Shown piece after piece: positions 19,902-31,200 of a stretch of 64,000 nt of DNA (its first letter is position 1; every line of letters begins with the position of its first letter). Source of the DNA: Pseudomonas sp. KNUC1026. GTDB lineage: Bacteria > Pseudomonadota > Gammaproteobacteria > Pseudomonadales > Pseudomonadaceae. The notes under the pieces were generated by a model, which saw nothing but the letters and a program-made list of their open reading frames with translations, ran no database searches and was not told where the DNA came from. Location of the stretch: positions 4,642,501 through 4,706,500 of the forward strand of contig NZ_CP087138.1 in NCBI RefSeq assembly GCF_021650705.1, given 5' to 3'. The position numbers and the translations under genes are program-made.

Positions 19902-19924
19902 ATATCCTTAAGGAATAAGGATAT
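19902..19924. promoter_or_regulatory. AT-rich inverted repeat in the dioxygenase-operon promoter region
   Basis: atatcctta-aggaa-taaggatat is a perfect 9-bp dyad about 150 bp upstream of the dioxygenase start. It lies in the only AT-rich patch between the lapC terminator region and the dioxygenase operon. It could be an operator for a sulfur-responsive regulator or a hairpin; the factor is unknown. Confidence 0.45.
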
Positions 19925-19925
19925 T

Positions 19926-20006
19926 AGCTTCAAGCCACTAGCTCCAAGCTGCAAGCTAAAGCGAATCTGCTTTTACTTGCAGCTAGAAGCTTGGAGCTTG
20001 AAGCTC
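19926..20006. repeat. Imperfect inverted repeat of agcttcaagc-type units after lapC; likely terminator
   Basis: The segment contains agcttcaagc, agctccaagctgcaagct, then cttgcagct, agcttggagcttgaagctc, forming an imperfect long hairpin immediately after the lapC stop. The same unit family recurs at 58601-58651 between rph and crc. It probably ends the lapEBC transcript. Confidence 0.6.
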
Positions 20007-21371
20007 CTACCGCTCGTGCAGCGCTTCGGCGCGGGCGCGGATGATTGGCTTGAGCAGGTAATTCAGGACGCTCTTGTGGCCGGTGATGATATCCACTGAC
20101 GCCACCATGCCGGGGATGATCACCAATGGTTTGTCGTCGGTGCCCAGGTGGTTCTTGTCGGTGCGCAGGCGAATCAGGTAGTAGGTCTGCTTCTTGTCTT
20201 CATCGGTGATGGTGTCGGCACCGATCTGTTCCAGCTTGCCTTCCAGGCCGCCGTAGATGGTGTAGTCGTAGGCGGTGAACTTGATCATCGCCTTCTGGCC
20301 AGGGTGCAGGAATGCGATGTCCTGCGGGCGAATCTTGGCTTCCACAACCAGGGTGTCGTCCAGCGGCACGATCTCGACGATGTCACTGCCAGGCTGGATC
20401 ACGCCGCCGACGGTATTGACCATCACCTGCTTGATCACCCCGCGCACGGGCGCGTTGACCATGGTGCGATTGACCCGGTCTTCCAGGCCCTTGGCAGTGG
20501 CGGTGTACTTGGCCAAATTGGCGCGGGCTTCGTTGAGCTGGGTGAGCGACTCACTGCGGAACTTGCCTTTGGTTTCATCGATCTTGCGCTGCACTTCGCT
20601 GATCGCTGCCTGAGCACGCGGAATCGCCAGTGTGGTGGAGTCGAGCTGGCCGCGGGTTTCCACTTCGCTGCGCTTGAGGCGCAGGATGTCCACGGGCGAC
20701 ACGGCGCCCTGGGCCACCAACGGCTCGGACATGCTGATTTCCTTTTGCAGCAGGCCCAGGCTGCTGCGGTACTGGTCGGCCTTGGAGCCGAACTCACGCA
20801 GTTCCTGTTGCTTCTGCACCAGCTGCGCTTGCAGGCCACCCACTTCATCGGCCAGCTGCTGCTTGCGGCTCTGGTACAACGCCAATTCGTCATTGGCCTG
20901 GCGCGGCACGCTCTTGAGGATATCCGGGCTGATCACCAGCGGTTTATCCTCGATCTGCGCCTGCAGGCGCGCCACGCGCAATTCCATCGCCACGCGGTCG
21001 GCCTCGGTTTCGCCCACGTTGGAGGCGAAGCGGGTGTCGTCCAGGCGAATCAGCGGCGCACCGGCTTCCACGATCTGGCCTTCGTGCACGTAAATCTGCG
21101 CGACGATGCCGCCTTCAAGGTTCTGGATCTTCTGGATCTTCGACGACGGGATCGCCTTGCCCTCGCCTTTGGTGACCTCGTCGATCACCGCCAGGTGTGC
21201 CCACAGCAGCAGGAACGCGAAAAACGCGATCACGCCCCAGATGGTCAGCCGGGCGATGCGCGGTGCATCGTCGATCAGGGCTTTTTTCACTTCCGGCAGC
21301 GGTTGGCCGTCGAGGGAGTCGCGGCCTTTGAAATAAGCGCCGATCCCGCTTTTGAGCATGTTAAGCGACAT
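20007..21371 (-). CDS. lapC: LapC, type I secretion membrane-fusion protein (HlyD family)
   Basis: Periplasmic adaptor of the LapA type I secretion system linking LapB to LapE. A single N-terminal membrane helix (LTIWGVIAFFAFLLLWAHLAV, about 41-61) is followed by the HlyD start (VTKGEGKAIPSSKIQKIQNL), a long coiled-coil hairpin (about 130-290, Gln/Glu rich) and the C-terminal beta-domain (IKPQDIAFLHPGQ-like). 454 residues is full length. The ATG at 21371 overlaps the lapB stop by 11 bp, showing translational coupling. Confidence 0.94.
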   Translation of the reverse strand: MSLNMLKSGIGAYFKGRDSLDGQPLPEVKKALIDDAPRIARLTIWGVIAFFAFLLLWAHLAVIDEVTKGEGKAIPSSKIQKIQNLEGGIVAQIYVHEGQIVEAGAPLIRLDDTRFASNVGETEADRVAMELRVARLQAQIEDKPLVISPDILKSVPRQANDELALYQSRKQQLADEVGGLQAQLVQKQQELREFGSKADQYRSSLGLLQKEISMSEPLVAQGAVSPVDILRLKRSEVETRGQLDSTTLAIPRAQAAISEVQRKIDETKGKFRSESLTQLNEARANLAKYTATAKGLEDRVNRTMVNAPVRGVIKQVMVNTVGGVIQPGSDIVEIVPLDDTLVVEAKIRPQDIAFLHPGQKAMIKFTAYDYTIYGGLEGKLEQIGADTITDEDKKQTYYLIRLRTDKNHLGTDDKPLVIIPGMVASVDIITGHKSVLNYLLKPIIRARAEALHER

Positions 21372-23511
21372 TGACTTGCCCCTTGCGCAGCGCTTCCATT
21401 ACCGCCGCTTTCGGACCGTCGGCCACGATCTGGCCACGGTCGATGACGATCAGGCGGTCGACCAGCGATAGCAGCGACGCCCTGTGAGTGACCAGTACCA
21501 AGGTCTTGTGCTCGATCACCGCTTGCAGGCGCTGTTTGAGGCGCTCTTCACCGGTGTTGTCCATCGCACTGGTGGGTTCGTCCAGCAGCAGGATCGGCGG
21601 GTTGAGCAACAGCGCGCGCGCCAGGGCAACAACCTGCCGCTGGCCGCCGGAGAGGTTCTGGCCGCGTTCGCCCACCTGCAATTCATAACCCTGCGGGTGG
21701 AGCCTTGCGAATTCGTGCACGCCCGCCAGCTCCGAAGCCTGCAGCACCATCTCGTCCTCGACGTAGCGGGCGCCGCTGACCAGGTTGTCGCGCAGCGTGC
21801 CGGCGAGCAGCTGGATGTCCTGTGGCACGTAGCCGATGTTGTGGCGCAACTCGCTGACGTCGATCTGGCGGATGTCCACACCGTCCACCAGCAACTCGCC
21901 TTTTTCGGCCTCGAACAGGCCGACGATCAGCTTGGCCAGCGAGCTCTTGCCCGAGCCGCTGCGGCCGATGATGCCGATCTTCTCGCCGGGGCGGATGTTC
22001 AGGTTCATCCCGCGCAGCGCTTGGTGCTGCTGGCCGGGGTAGGTGAAGTCGATGTTGCGGAACTCGATGCTGCCTTGGAGTACGGGACGGGTCATCGGCC
22101 GTTCTTCGAAGTTGCGCTCCTGCGGCAGCTCCATCATCTGGTTGACCGAGCCCATGGTCACTTTGGTCTGCTGCCAGCGAGTGATCAGGCCGGACAGCGC
22201 GCTCAGCGGCGCCATCGCGCGCTGGTTGAGCATGTAGCAGGCGATCAGGCCACCCATGCTCAGGTCGCCGGCGATGATCAGGTACACCCCGCCGATGATC
22301 ATGGTCACGCCCGCCAGCGCCTGTACGAACGCGGTGAGGTTCATCGATAGGCTGGAGAGCACCTTCACGCGCAATTCGAGGCGGCTCAGCGTGCCGAGGG
22401 TTTGTTCCCAGATGTACTGGCGCTCGCTTTCGGCGTTGTTGACCTTGATGCCGTCCAGCCCGTTGAGGGTCTCGATCATGGTCGACTGGCGCTCGGCGCT
22501 CAGCGCCATGGTGCGCTCGAGGGTGGAGGTGAGCGGCCGTTGCAACAGGTGAACGATGATCAGCACCAGCGGGAAGGCCACCAGCGGAATCATCACCAGC
22601 CAGCCGCCGAGCAAGCCGATCACCAGCATGATCAACAGCGTGAAGGGCAGGTCGATCAACGTGGTGAGGGTCAGCGAAGTGAGGAAGTCGCGCAGGCCCT
22701 GGAACTCATGGATGTTCTGCGCATAGCTGCCCACACGCGCCGGGCGCACCTTGAAGGCCATCCCCACCACGCGCTCGAACAGCGTGGCGGAGATGATCAG
22801 GTCGGTCTTTTTGCCGGCAAGGTCCAGGCACAGGCTGCGAAGGCCCTTGAGCAGCAGGTCGAACACGTAGGCGCCGCAGATACCGATGGCCAGCACCCAG
22901 AGGGTTTCGGTGGCCTGGTTCGGCACAACGCGGTCATAGACGTTCATGGTGAACAGCGGCGCTGCCATGGCGATCAGGTTGATCACCAGGCTCGCTGCCA
23001 CCGCGTCCATATATAGCCAGCGCGATTTCTTCAGGGTGTCCTTGAACCAGGATTTGGCCCGAGGCACCAGCTCGCCGCGCTGGATATCGAATTTGTGTTG
23101 AGGCTGGGCGAAGAACACCTTGCCGGTGTAGTCCTCCAGCAGCACGTCACGCGCTACGCGCACCTCGCCACCATCGCTTTCGCCCAGGAGCAAGCGGGCG
23201 TCGTCGCCCTCCCAGCCCACCAGTACCGCGCAGCGCCCGTCCTTGAGCATCAGCAATGCCGGCAGGGCGATGCGTGGAATGGCTTCGAGCTTGCGCACCA
23301 GCAGGCGGCCTTGCAGCCCGGCGCGGGCTGCGGCACGGCTGAGCAGCTCAGGCGACAGCCTCTGGCCGGGCAGCGGCAGCCCCGTGGTGAGCATCGCCCT
23401 GCTGGCAGGCTTCTGGTGCAGGTAGCAAAGCGCTAACAACCCGTCGAGCAGCGGATCATCGTGCAGGCTCCTGGGATCATGAATGAGTTGGGCTCCACCG
23501 GTTTCAGATTC
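21361..23511 (-). CDS. lapB: LapB, type I secretion ABC transporter for LapA
   Basis: Inner-membrane ATPase/permease exporting the adhesin. Domains (numbered from 23523): N-terminal C39-like domain (about 20-140) that lacks a convincing catalytic Cys motif, so it is a docking domain rather than a peptidase; six-helix ABC membrane domain (about 170-450); ATPase domain with Walker A GRSGSGKSS (520-528), signature LSGGQRQ and Walker B ILLLDEPTSAMD. Start taken at GTG 23511, with AGAGAG upstream and an MESE-type N-terminus like other LapB proteins; GTG 23523 is an alternative. Lies between lapE (45 bp gap or more) and lapC (11 bp overlap). Confidence 0.94.
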   Translation of the reverse strand, partial: ESETGGAQLIHDPRSLHDDPLLDGLLALCYLHQKPASRAMLTTGLPLPGQRLSPELLSRAAARAGLQGRLLVRKLEAIPRIALPALLMLKDGRCAVLVGWEGDDARLLLGESDGGEVRVARDVLLEDYTGKVFFAQPQHKFDIQRGELVPRAKSWFKDTLKKSRWLYMDAVAASLVINLIAMAAPLFTMNVYDRVVPNQATETLWVLAIGICGAYVFDLLLKGLRSLCLDLAGKKTDLIISATLFERVVGMAFKVRPARVGSYAQNIHEFQGLRDFLTSLTLTTLIDLPFTLLIMLVIGLLGGWLVMIPLVAFPLVLIIVHLLQRPLTSTLERTMALSAERQSTMIETLNGLDGIKVNNAESERQYIWEQTLGTLSRLELRVKVLSSLSMNLTAFVQALAGVTMIIGGVYLIIAGDLSMGGLIACYMLNQRAMAPLSALSGLITRWQQTKVTMGSVNQMMELPQERNFEERPMTRPVLQGSIEFRNIDFTYPGQQHQALRGMNLNIRPGEKIGIIGRSGSGKSSLAKLIVGLFEAEKGELLVDGVDIRQIDVSELRHNIGYVPQDIQLLAGTLRDNLVSGARYVEDEMVLQASELAGVHEFARLHPQGYELQVGERGQNLSGGQRQVVALARALLLNPPILLLDEPTSAMDNTGEERLKQRLQAVIEHKTLVLVTHRASLLSLVDRLIVIDRGQIVADGPKAAVMEALRKGQVNVA

Positions 23512-23567
23512 CACGCTGCGCACTCTCTAACTGCCTAATCGGGTTGATGGGGCGGAACCGACCGTGG

Positions 23568-24922
23568 TCAGTTCATGCCGGGGAGTTTGACCTCCGGCTT
23601 GATGTCATGTTGCACAACCGATGCCAAAGGCGCGACGACGCCCTGGCTCTTGAGCAAATCACCCATGGCCGCCTTGATGCGGAACTGGCTGAACTGCTCC
23701 AGGTATTTCACTTCTTCCAATCGGCGGCGCGCGGTGAAACTTTCGTTCTCGCTGTCGAGCAGGTCGAGCAGCGTACGCTCACCCAGGCTGAACTGCGACT
23801 GGTAAGCGGTGCGCACACGCTCGCTACGGGTCACGTATTGCTCGGCGATCGGCCGCTGTCGCTTGGCATTGTCGTACGCGCTCCAGGCCAGGCCCAGTTC
23901 TTCGTTCAGCTGGCGCAGGGCGTTGTTGCGAATGTCCAGTGCCTGGTTGCTCAGGTAAGCCTTGGATTGCAGATCGGCCGAGTTGCTGCCACCTGCGTAC
24001 AGGTTGAACTGCATGCGCACCATCGCCGACCAGCCATTGTAGTGGCCTTCTTCACCACTGACGTTGTTATCGGCGTTTTTCGCAAGTTCTGCATCGAAGC
24101 GCGGATAAAGCGTCGACTTGGCGGCGGTGTACTGCTTTTCGGTCGCGGCGATATCCGATTCGGCCGAACGCAGCACGGGGCTGCTGGAAACCATCTGGGC
24201 GCGGGCTTCGTCCAGGCTGGCCGGGAACAGTGCGATGCCGCCCGGCGCCGGGGCTACCAACTGATCAGGCGCCATGCCGACCACGCTGTAATAGGTGGTG
24301 TTGGCGTCGTTGAGGTTGGTCTGCTCGGTCAGCAGGTTGTTTTCGGCCTGTGCAACGCGGGCCTCGGCTTGATCAAGGTCGGCATTGCGGCCGATACCGC
24401 GGGAAGTGCGCAACTGGATCTGATCGAGAGTTCGGCGGTGGTTCTTCAAGTTTTCGTCAGCCAGGCGGACATATTCACGACGGGCCAGAACATCCAGGTA
24501 CGCCTGTGCAACTTTCAGGGCAGTACTTTCGGAGGTGCCCAAAGAGAATAGGCACGAGAATTGGCGGTGGATTGTTGACGCGCAACTTCATTCTGCGTCG
24601 CAAAACCGTCAAAGATCATTTGTTGCAGGCGAACACTTGCTTCACCCCGGTTTAGGGTGTTGTAGCGGTCTTCGCCGCTGGCTGCGCGCGTGGTAGGGCT
24701 GTCGGTGCCTTCGCGGCCGTAGCCGGCCAGCACGTCGACACGCGGCAGGTAGCCGCCCTGGGCGGCTTTCACGGCGTAGTCGGCGGACATGCGCGCATTC
24801 ACCCCGGCCTGCACCTCGGGGTGCACCTCGAGCGCGTGCTGCATGGCTTCTGGCAGGGTTTGTGCTTGAGCGATTGCAGCGGCGAGGGTCAGTGGAATGG
24901 CTGCAAGAAGTGGCGCGCGCAT
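23568..24922 (-). CDS. lapE: LapE, TolC-family outer-membrane channel (frame broken as written)
   Basis: Outer-membrane exit duct for LapA, first gene of lapE-lapB-lapC. Signal peptide MRAPLLAAIPLTLAAAIAQA leads into the TolC start (LPEAMQHALEVHPEV) and two OEP repeats. The frame breaks at about 24540-24548: codons read N-S-R-A-Y-S-L, then continue one frame over as G-T-S-E-S-T-A-L-K-V. Losing one base from the t/g run (ctctttggg) explains it. Both halves align as one ~450-residue protein. The ATG at 24922 is chosen for the signal peptide; the upstream in-frame start at 24994 adds an uncharacteristic leader. Probable sequencing error; if real, LapA could not be exported by this channel. Confidence 0.88.
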
Positions 24923-25274
24923 GAAGGTAGATCCCGAGGTTTTTTGTGCTGTTTTCAATCGCGGCCGAACGAGGGGCCGCCATGGGAATGGCAACCGAAA
25001 TGACCGAATGTCGGAAGTCCGCAGGAAGGGAACTACGCATACAAAGGAAGACGATTCGCCTAAAGCAATATCAATGTGACATCGCGGCGCGGATTGTTTA
25101 GGATGGCGCGCAATTGGTCAATAGTTTGTCATCTATATAGCTTGCTAATTAATTGTCGGATTATTGGCGTCATTTAAACTTATATATTGGAACTTGCGCT
25201 CCCTCTGAAGTGGCTCGAAAAAGCAGCCAGTCGTAAGGAAGCGACCCAGAAGGTAACCCCCGGAGAAGTCCCCC
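24923..25274. promoter_or_regulatory. Divergent promoter region between lapE and lapA (352 bp)
   Basis: No gene is seen here. The right half (about 25080-25200) is AT-rich, unlike its surroundings, and holds a FleQ-box-like site (25117-25130) and runs such as ctatatagc and ttatatatt typical of promoter DNA. The lapA ribosome-binding site (ccggagaag) ends about 8 bp before the ATG at 25275. Confidence 0.6.
25117..25130 (+). promoter_or_regulatory. Candidate FleQ box upstream of lapA
   Basis: gtcaatagtttgtc matches the FleQ consensus gtcaataaattgac at 11 of 14 positions. FleQ is a c-di-GMP-responsive regulator known to act on lapA in P. putida. It lies 145 bp before lapA. The match is seen; binding is inferred. 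Confidence 0.5.
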
Positions 25275-28200
25275 ATGAGCAGTGTTGTTGCCATCGTCAA
25301 AAGCATTGTTGGCCAGGTTGTCGCAGTGTCCCCTGAAGGGATCAAACGTGTGCTGGTCGAAGGCGATCGCCTTTTCGCAGGGGAGCAGGTCGAAACGGGG
25401 GCGGGCGGCGCAGTCACGCTGCAGTTGCAGGATGGGCGCACCCTTGACCTTGGCCGTGACAGCCTGTGGAGCGCATCGGCGCCGACGCGTGTGGAGGCAA
25501 GCCATGACAGCGAGCTGGCCAGCGCCGTCCAGGCGACTTCGGTAGAGGACTTGCAGAAGGCCATCGCCGCCGGTGCCGACCCGACGCAGGATCTGGAAGC
25601 GACTGCAGCCGGTAACGAGGCTGGCGACACCGGTGGCTCCGGCGGTGGCGGCCACAGCGTGGTGATGCTCAATGAAACCGCTGGCTCGGTCGACCCGACC
25701 GTGGGCTTTCAGACCTCCGGCTTCGACGGCCGTGAGCGCCTGAGCGCCGAGCAGACCGATGGCACGCCCGTGCGGCCTTCCACGCTGACCCTGAGCGCAA
25801 CCTCTTCGATCACGGAAGACGGCGGCGTGCTCACCTACACCGCGACCCTGACCCAGGCGCCGCTGAGCCCATTGACTGTCACGCTGTCCAATGGCGCGAC
25901 CATCGTTATCGCTGCCGGCCAGACCACCGGCTCGGTCAACGTGCCGATGGCCAACGAAAACACTCCGTACATCGACGCTCACAATCTCAATGTGACCGTT
26001 ACCGGCACCAGCGGCGGTGCGGGCCTGGCGGTCACCGTCGACCCGACCCCGGCTACCACTCAGGTCACCGACACGCTGGATACCAGCTACGTGTCGATCA
26101 GCGGCTCGGCCTCGGTGAAAGAGGGCGCCGGCGCCACTTACACAGTGAGCATCACTGACGGCAACAACCAGCCGCTGGTGGCCAAAACCGACGTGACTGT
26201 GACCGTCAAATACAGCGGCACTGCCGACGGCCAGGACTTCACCGGTGAAACCCAGGTGGTGATCAAGGCCGGCTCGTCTTCGGCACAGCTGCCGGTTGCT
26301 GCCCTGAACGACAAGCTCATTGAAGGCACCGAGCACCTGATCGTCACCATCGACAGCGTTTCGCCTGCCACTGGCACTCGCGCAGGCGACTTCGAGCAAC
26401 TGGCGATCGACCCACAGCGCAACAGCGTCGACACCAGCATCGTCGACCAGACCGCGCCGGCTGCTACCGGCTCGGGCGACACCCCGATCCAAGGCCGCGA
26501 AGACACCGCCACCACCCTCACCTGGGACAGCTTCAACGTCCAGAAGGGCAGCAGCAACGCTGACCTGGGTGTGCGCATCGACGGCGTGCCGAGCAATGGC
26601 ACCCTGGTGCTGACCGTGGGCGGCGTGGAAACCACTCTCAAGGCCGGTGACATCGTTACCCAGGCGCAGTTGGCCAATGGCACGCTGGTATTCACCCCGG
26701 CAGCCGACCAGGCCAGCAGCCCAACCGACAGCTCGCTGTTCGGCTCCATCCAGTTCACCGCACTGAACAACGCTAGCTCCAGCGAGCCAGTGGTTGGCGA
26801 ACAGGCCAAGATCGACCTGACCATCGTGGCCGTGGCCGACGCCCCGACCATCACTGTCGACCACCCGGCAACCGCCCCCTCCAATGGGGCTGGCACGCTG
26901 GTGAACGTGGCAGGCGATGAAGGCACCAGCATCGACATCGGCGGCTACGAGGTGAAGTTCAAGGACCAGGACGGCTCCGAGAACCACACCATCACCCTGA
27001 GCGGCCTGCAGGCCGGGCAAACCGTCAGCGACGGCACCCACACTGTGACGCTGGGTGCAGGCCAGACCAGCGTCGACGTGAGCGACTGGACGCTGTCGAA
27101 ACTGACCTTCAACGCAGGTGACTATGTGTCGGGCAGCTACAGCCTGACCCTGACCGGCACTGCGGTTGAAAAATCGAACCAGGACACCGCCTCGACCAGC
27201 GTGCAGATCAACGTTCAGGTCAATGCCGTGGCCGACGCGCCGGCTATTCCGGTCGATCGCAGCGTCAATGGCTTCGAAGACAAGCCTATCGCCCTGGGCA
27301 CGCTTGCCACCTACGCCGACAACGACGGCTCCGAAACCCATACCACGGTGCTCAGCGGCAACGCGCTGGTCACCGGTGCGCAGCTGACCGATGGCACCCA
27401 CAGCGTCACCATCGGCAGCCAGACCTCGCTGGACGTCAGCGACTGGAACCTCGGTGCCATCCGCTACCAGGCTCCGCAGGACGCCAGTGGCACCTTCACC
27501 CTGACCGTCACCGGCACCTCTACGGAAGCCTCGAACAACGCGACCAGCAGCAGCGTCGGCACCATCACCATCAATGTAGCGCCGGTTACCGACATCCCGA
27601 CTTTGGCGCTCGGCGACCGCAGCTGGGCCATCAGCACCAACTTCGACAGCATCGGCGCGTCGCTGAACGTGCCAGTGCGCAACATCGGTAACGGCGAATG
27701 GACCACCGGCAACAGTGGCAATCAGGTCGAAATCCAAAGTGGCAGGGCCTTCGGCCTGCCCACCGATACGCATGTGATCGAGCTGGAGCGCAACCGCGGC
27801 GATGCCAGTGACTTGAGCACCAAAGTCGCCAACACTGCGGCCAACAGTGTCTACACCCTGAACTTCGACTACTCGCCTCGCAGCGGCAGCCTGGGCAACG
27901 ATTCCGAAATCAAGGTGATGTGGGATGGCAAGGTCGTTGCCACGCTCAACACCAGCCAGCTTGGCCTGCAGCACTACAGCCTGGTGCTGCCGACCAACGC
28001 CGGCGGCGACAAGACCCTGACCTTCGTGGCCAGCGACCACAACTCCGTGGGTGGCGTGCTCGGCAACATCTCTCTGAGCACTGCCAACAACACCGGCGTG
28101 CAAGGCGCGCAGATCGCCTTGCAACCTATTACCGCGCACACTGAACGACATCGACGGTTCCGAGTCGTTGAAGGTGATGATCAGCGGCCTGCCGGAGGGC

Positions 28201-31200
28201 GCGACCCTGCGTTCGGGCAATGACGTGTTCGTCGCCAGCGCCGGCAATACCTCGGTTGACGTCGCCAACTGGAACCTCGCCACGCTGACCTACCAGGCGC
28301 CCGCTGGCGCTGCGACCGGTGACGTGCAACTGACCGTGACGGCCATCGCCCAGGACGGCAACGCCGCACCCGAGGCGGTGAGCACGCCGTTGACCGTGCA
28401 TGTGCTGGCCAATGCCGATGCCCCGGTCATCACCTTGCAAACCGTGGGCGTGACTGAAAACTCGGCCGTCGAACATCAGGTCGTCGGCAACTTCAGCACC
28501 TTCGACGCCAACGGCGACGCGGTGACTGTGCGCTTCACCCCTGGCAGTGCCGGCACTGACGCATCGGGCGCCAACACCTATTACCAGGTCGTCGGCAACA
28601 CCGTGCAGCTCACTCAAGCGGGTGCCGACTACGTCAATCTGGGTAACAAACTGCCGCAGATTGGCCTGACCGTCACCGACTCGACCCTGCTCACCGGCAA
28701 CACCACCGGCACCCCGATGACCACGCTGGTCAACGATGCCCCTGTGGTAACCGACAGCGGTAGCGTGTTCCAGGAAAACCACGACCCGGTCGCGCTGGTC
28801 AGCCGCCTGAGCATCACCGACGAAGACAGCGCCAACCTGAGCAAGGCCACCATCACCGTCAGCAAGGCGGCCGGCACCGACGTGATCGGCTTCCCGGGCG
28901 CCAACGGCACCTTCGAAGGCATCAGCTACAGCCAATCGTTCGCCAACGGCACCTGGACCATTCAGTTGAGCGGTGAGGCCCCGAAAAGCGCCTATCAGGA
29001 CCTGATCAGCCAGCTGACCTTCAGCACCGGCGACCAGCATCCGCCAAGCACCGAACCGCGCCAGGTCAGCGTCAGCGTGACCGACGCTGGCGGCGACGGC
29101 CTGCCTGCGGTCAGCTCCGACCAGCCGGCTGTCAGCACCATCGAAGTACAGCAGCAGGTCACCTTGCAACTGGTCGCCAATGCGCCAGCCAATGCCAAGG
29201 AAGGTGACCCCATCACCTACACCGTCAAGCTGATCGACAGCGCCGGCAACCCGGTCGTGGCGACCCAGCCGATCCACGTGACGCTGGAAAAGGGCGGCGA
29301 CGTGGTGATCCCGGCCGGCGCCAGCAGCTCCGCGCCGAGCCAGCCTGTGGCGGCGCCGGATGACATGTATCAAGGCGGCAGCGTTGCCGAGAACCACATC
29401 GTCAGCAACGACGCATCGCAGCCGAACCTGAAGGTCGACGGCCAGGTGAACACCCCCGTTGCCGATGACAACGACGTGACAACCGTCACCCTGACCACCG
29501 CGCCGAGCGTGAACGAAGGCCAGGTGGCCACCTTCACTCTGCAGTTCAGCAACGCCGACGGCGCACCGACCCGTAGCGAAACCACCGTGAGCCTGAGCTA
29601 CTCGGGCAAGGCTGCTGACGGTTCGGACTTCACTGGCGTGACCAGCGTGAAGGTCCCGGCCGGTGTGACCAGCTTCCCGATCGAGCTGCCGATCAAGGCC
29701 GACGGCCTCATCGAGGGCGCTGAAACGCTGACCGTGAAGGTCACCGGCGTAGCCGATTCGGGTTACGAGAGCGTGGATTATTCCGCCGCTCAAGCCACCA
29801 CCACCATCGTCGACGGCGACAAGCCTGTTGTGGCTGGCAATGAAGTTGAAGGTGACGAGGCGACCCCGCTGACCCTCAACTGGGCCAATTTCAACGTCAG
29901 CGGCCAGGCGCAGGACGCCTCGGCCTGGACCGTGAAAATCACCACCCTGCCCACCAACGGTGTGCTGGCCCTGGGCGGCACCGCCGTGACCGCCGGCCAG
30001 GTGATCAGCAAGCAGGACATCGATAGCGGCAAGCTGACCTTCACGCCCAAGGCGCACGAATCCGGCAGCCCCGACTACAGCGACAGCAGCAGCGAAGGCG
30101 ACCAGAAGTCGCACTACGACTCGCTGACTTTCGAGGCCAGCAACAACGGCCAGAGCAGTGGCAACGCCACCTTGCTGCTGGACGTCAACCCGATCGCCAA
30201 CGCCCCGACCCTGAGCGTAGCGCTGCCCGACGCAGCCCCGACCGGCTTCAACAAAGTCACCTGGCAGGTCAGCTCGTCCGATTTCGACACGCTCGGCCAT
30301 GGCGGCGGCGGTGCCGCACCGCAAACGCTGGTCGATACGCTGCGCACTCCGCCCAGCGATACCACCGTGCAGCACCTGAACGGCGTACCGGCGATCGACA
30401 GCGCCGGTAACGTTGCCCAGCAGACCGCCACCAAATACTTCGGCCTGGTCTACCTCGAAGCGGGCAAGGCCTACAGCTTCGGCGGCACCGCCGACGACAG
30501 CCTGGCGGTAGTCGTCGGTGGCAAGACCGTCGCTTCGGCGCAATGGAGCTCGGTGGTCAATGGCCAGAGCGGCGGCATCAGCGGCAGCTTCACGCCGCAG
30601 GCCAGCGGCTACTACGAAGTGGACATCTACCACTTCAACCAGAACGGCCCAGGCAGCTACAACGTCACCGTTGCAGTCGATGGCGGCGCGGCCAAGAGCC
30701 TGGCCGACAGCGGCCTGCTCACCTATACCGGTGCCGATCAGCTGGGCAGCAGCGCTGCCCACCACGTGCTGAACAACGGTGAGGGTTACTACACCGTCAG
30801 CACCATCAACCATGGCCTGGAACACGAGTGGATCAAGCTGAGCAACCTCTCGGCTACCTTCGTCGACAACGACGGTTCGGAAATCCACCGGGTCAGCCTG
30901 TCCGGTGTACCGGAAGGCACCATCCTCAAGGCCTTCGACACCGCGGGCGGCGAGCACCTGATGACCTCCGACGGCAAAACGCCGCTGGACCTCACCGGGA
31001 TGAACCTGAACAGCCTGAGCCTGCTGACCAAACCAGGCCAGGCCGGCAGCTTCGAGCTCACCCTCGGTGGCTCCGCACAGGAAAGCGTCAGCCCAGTGGT
31101 TGCCGAAGGCCAGAGCCAGACCTTCACCGTGGTGGTCGATGCGGTAAACCACGCACCGAGCATCAGCATCACCTCCACTACGCCAGTGGCCGAGCATGCG

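Noticed and set aside
28120..28170. Phase-variable or programmed frameshift in lapA
   Set aside because: No homopolymer or short tandem repeat and no slippery heptamer is present at the break; a single-base error fits better.
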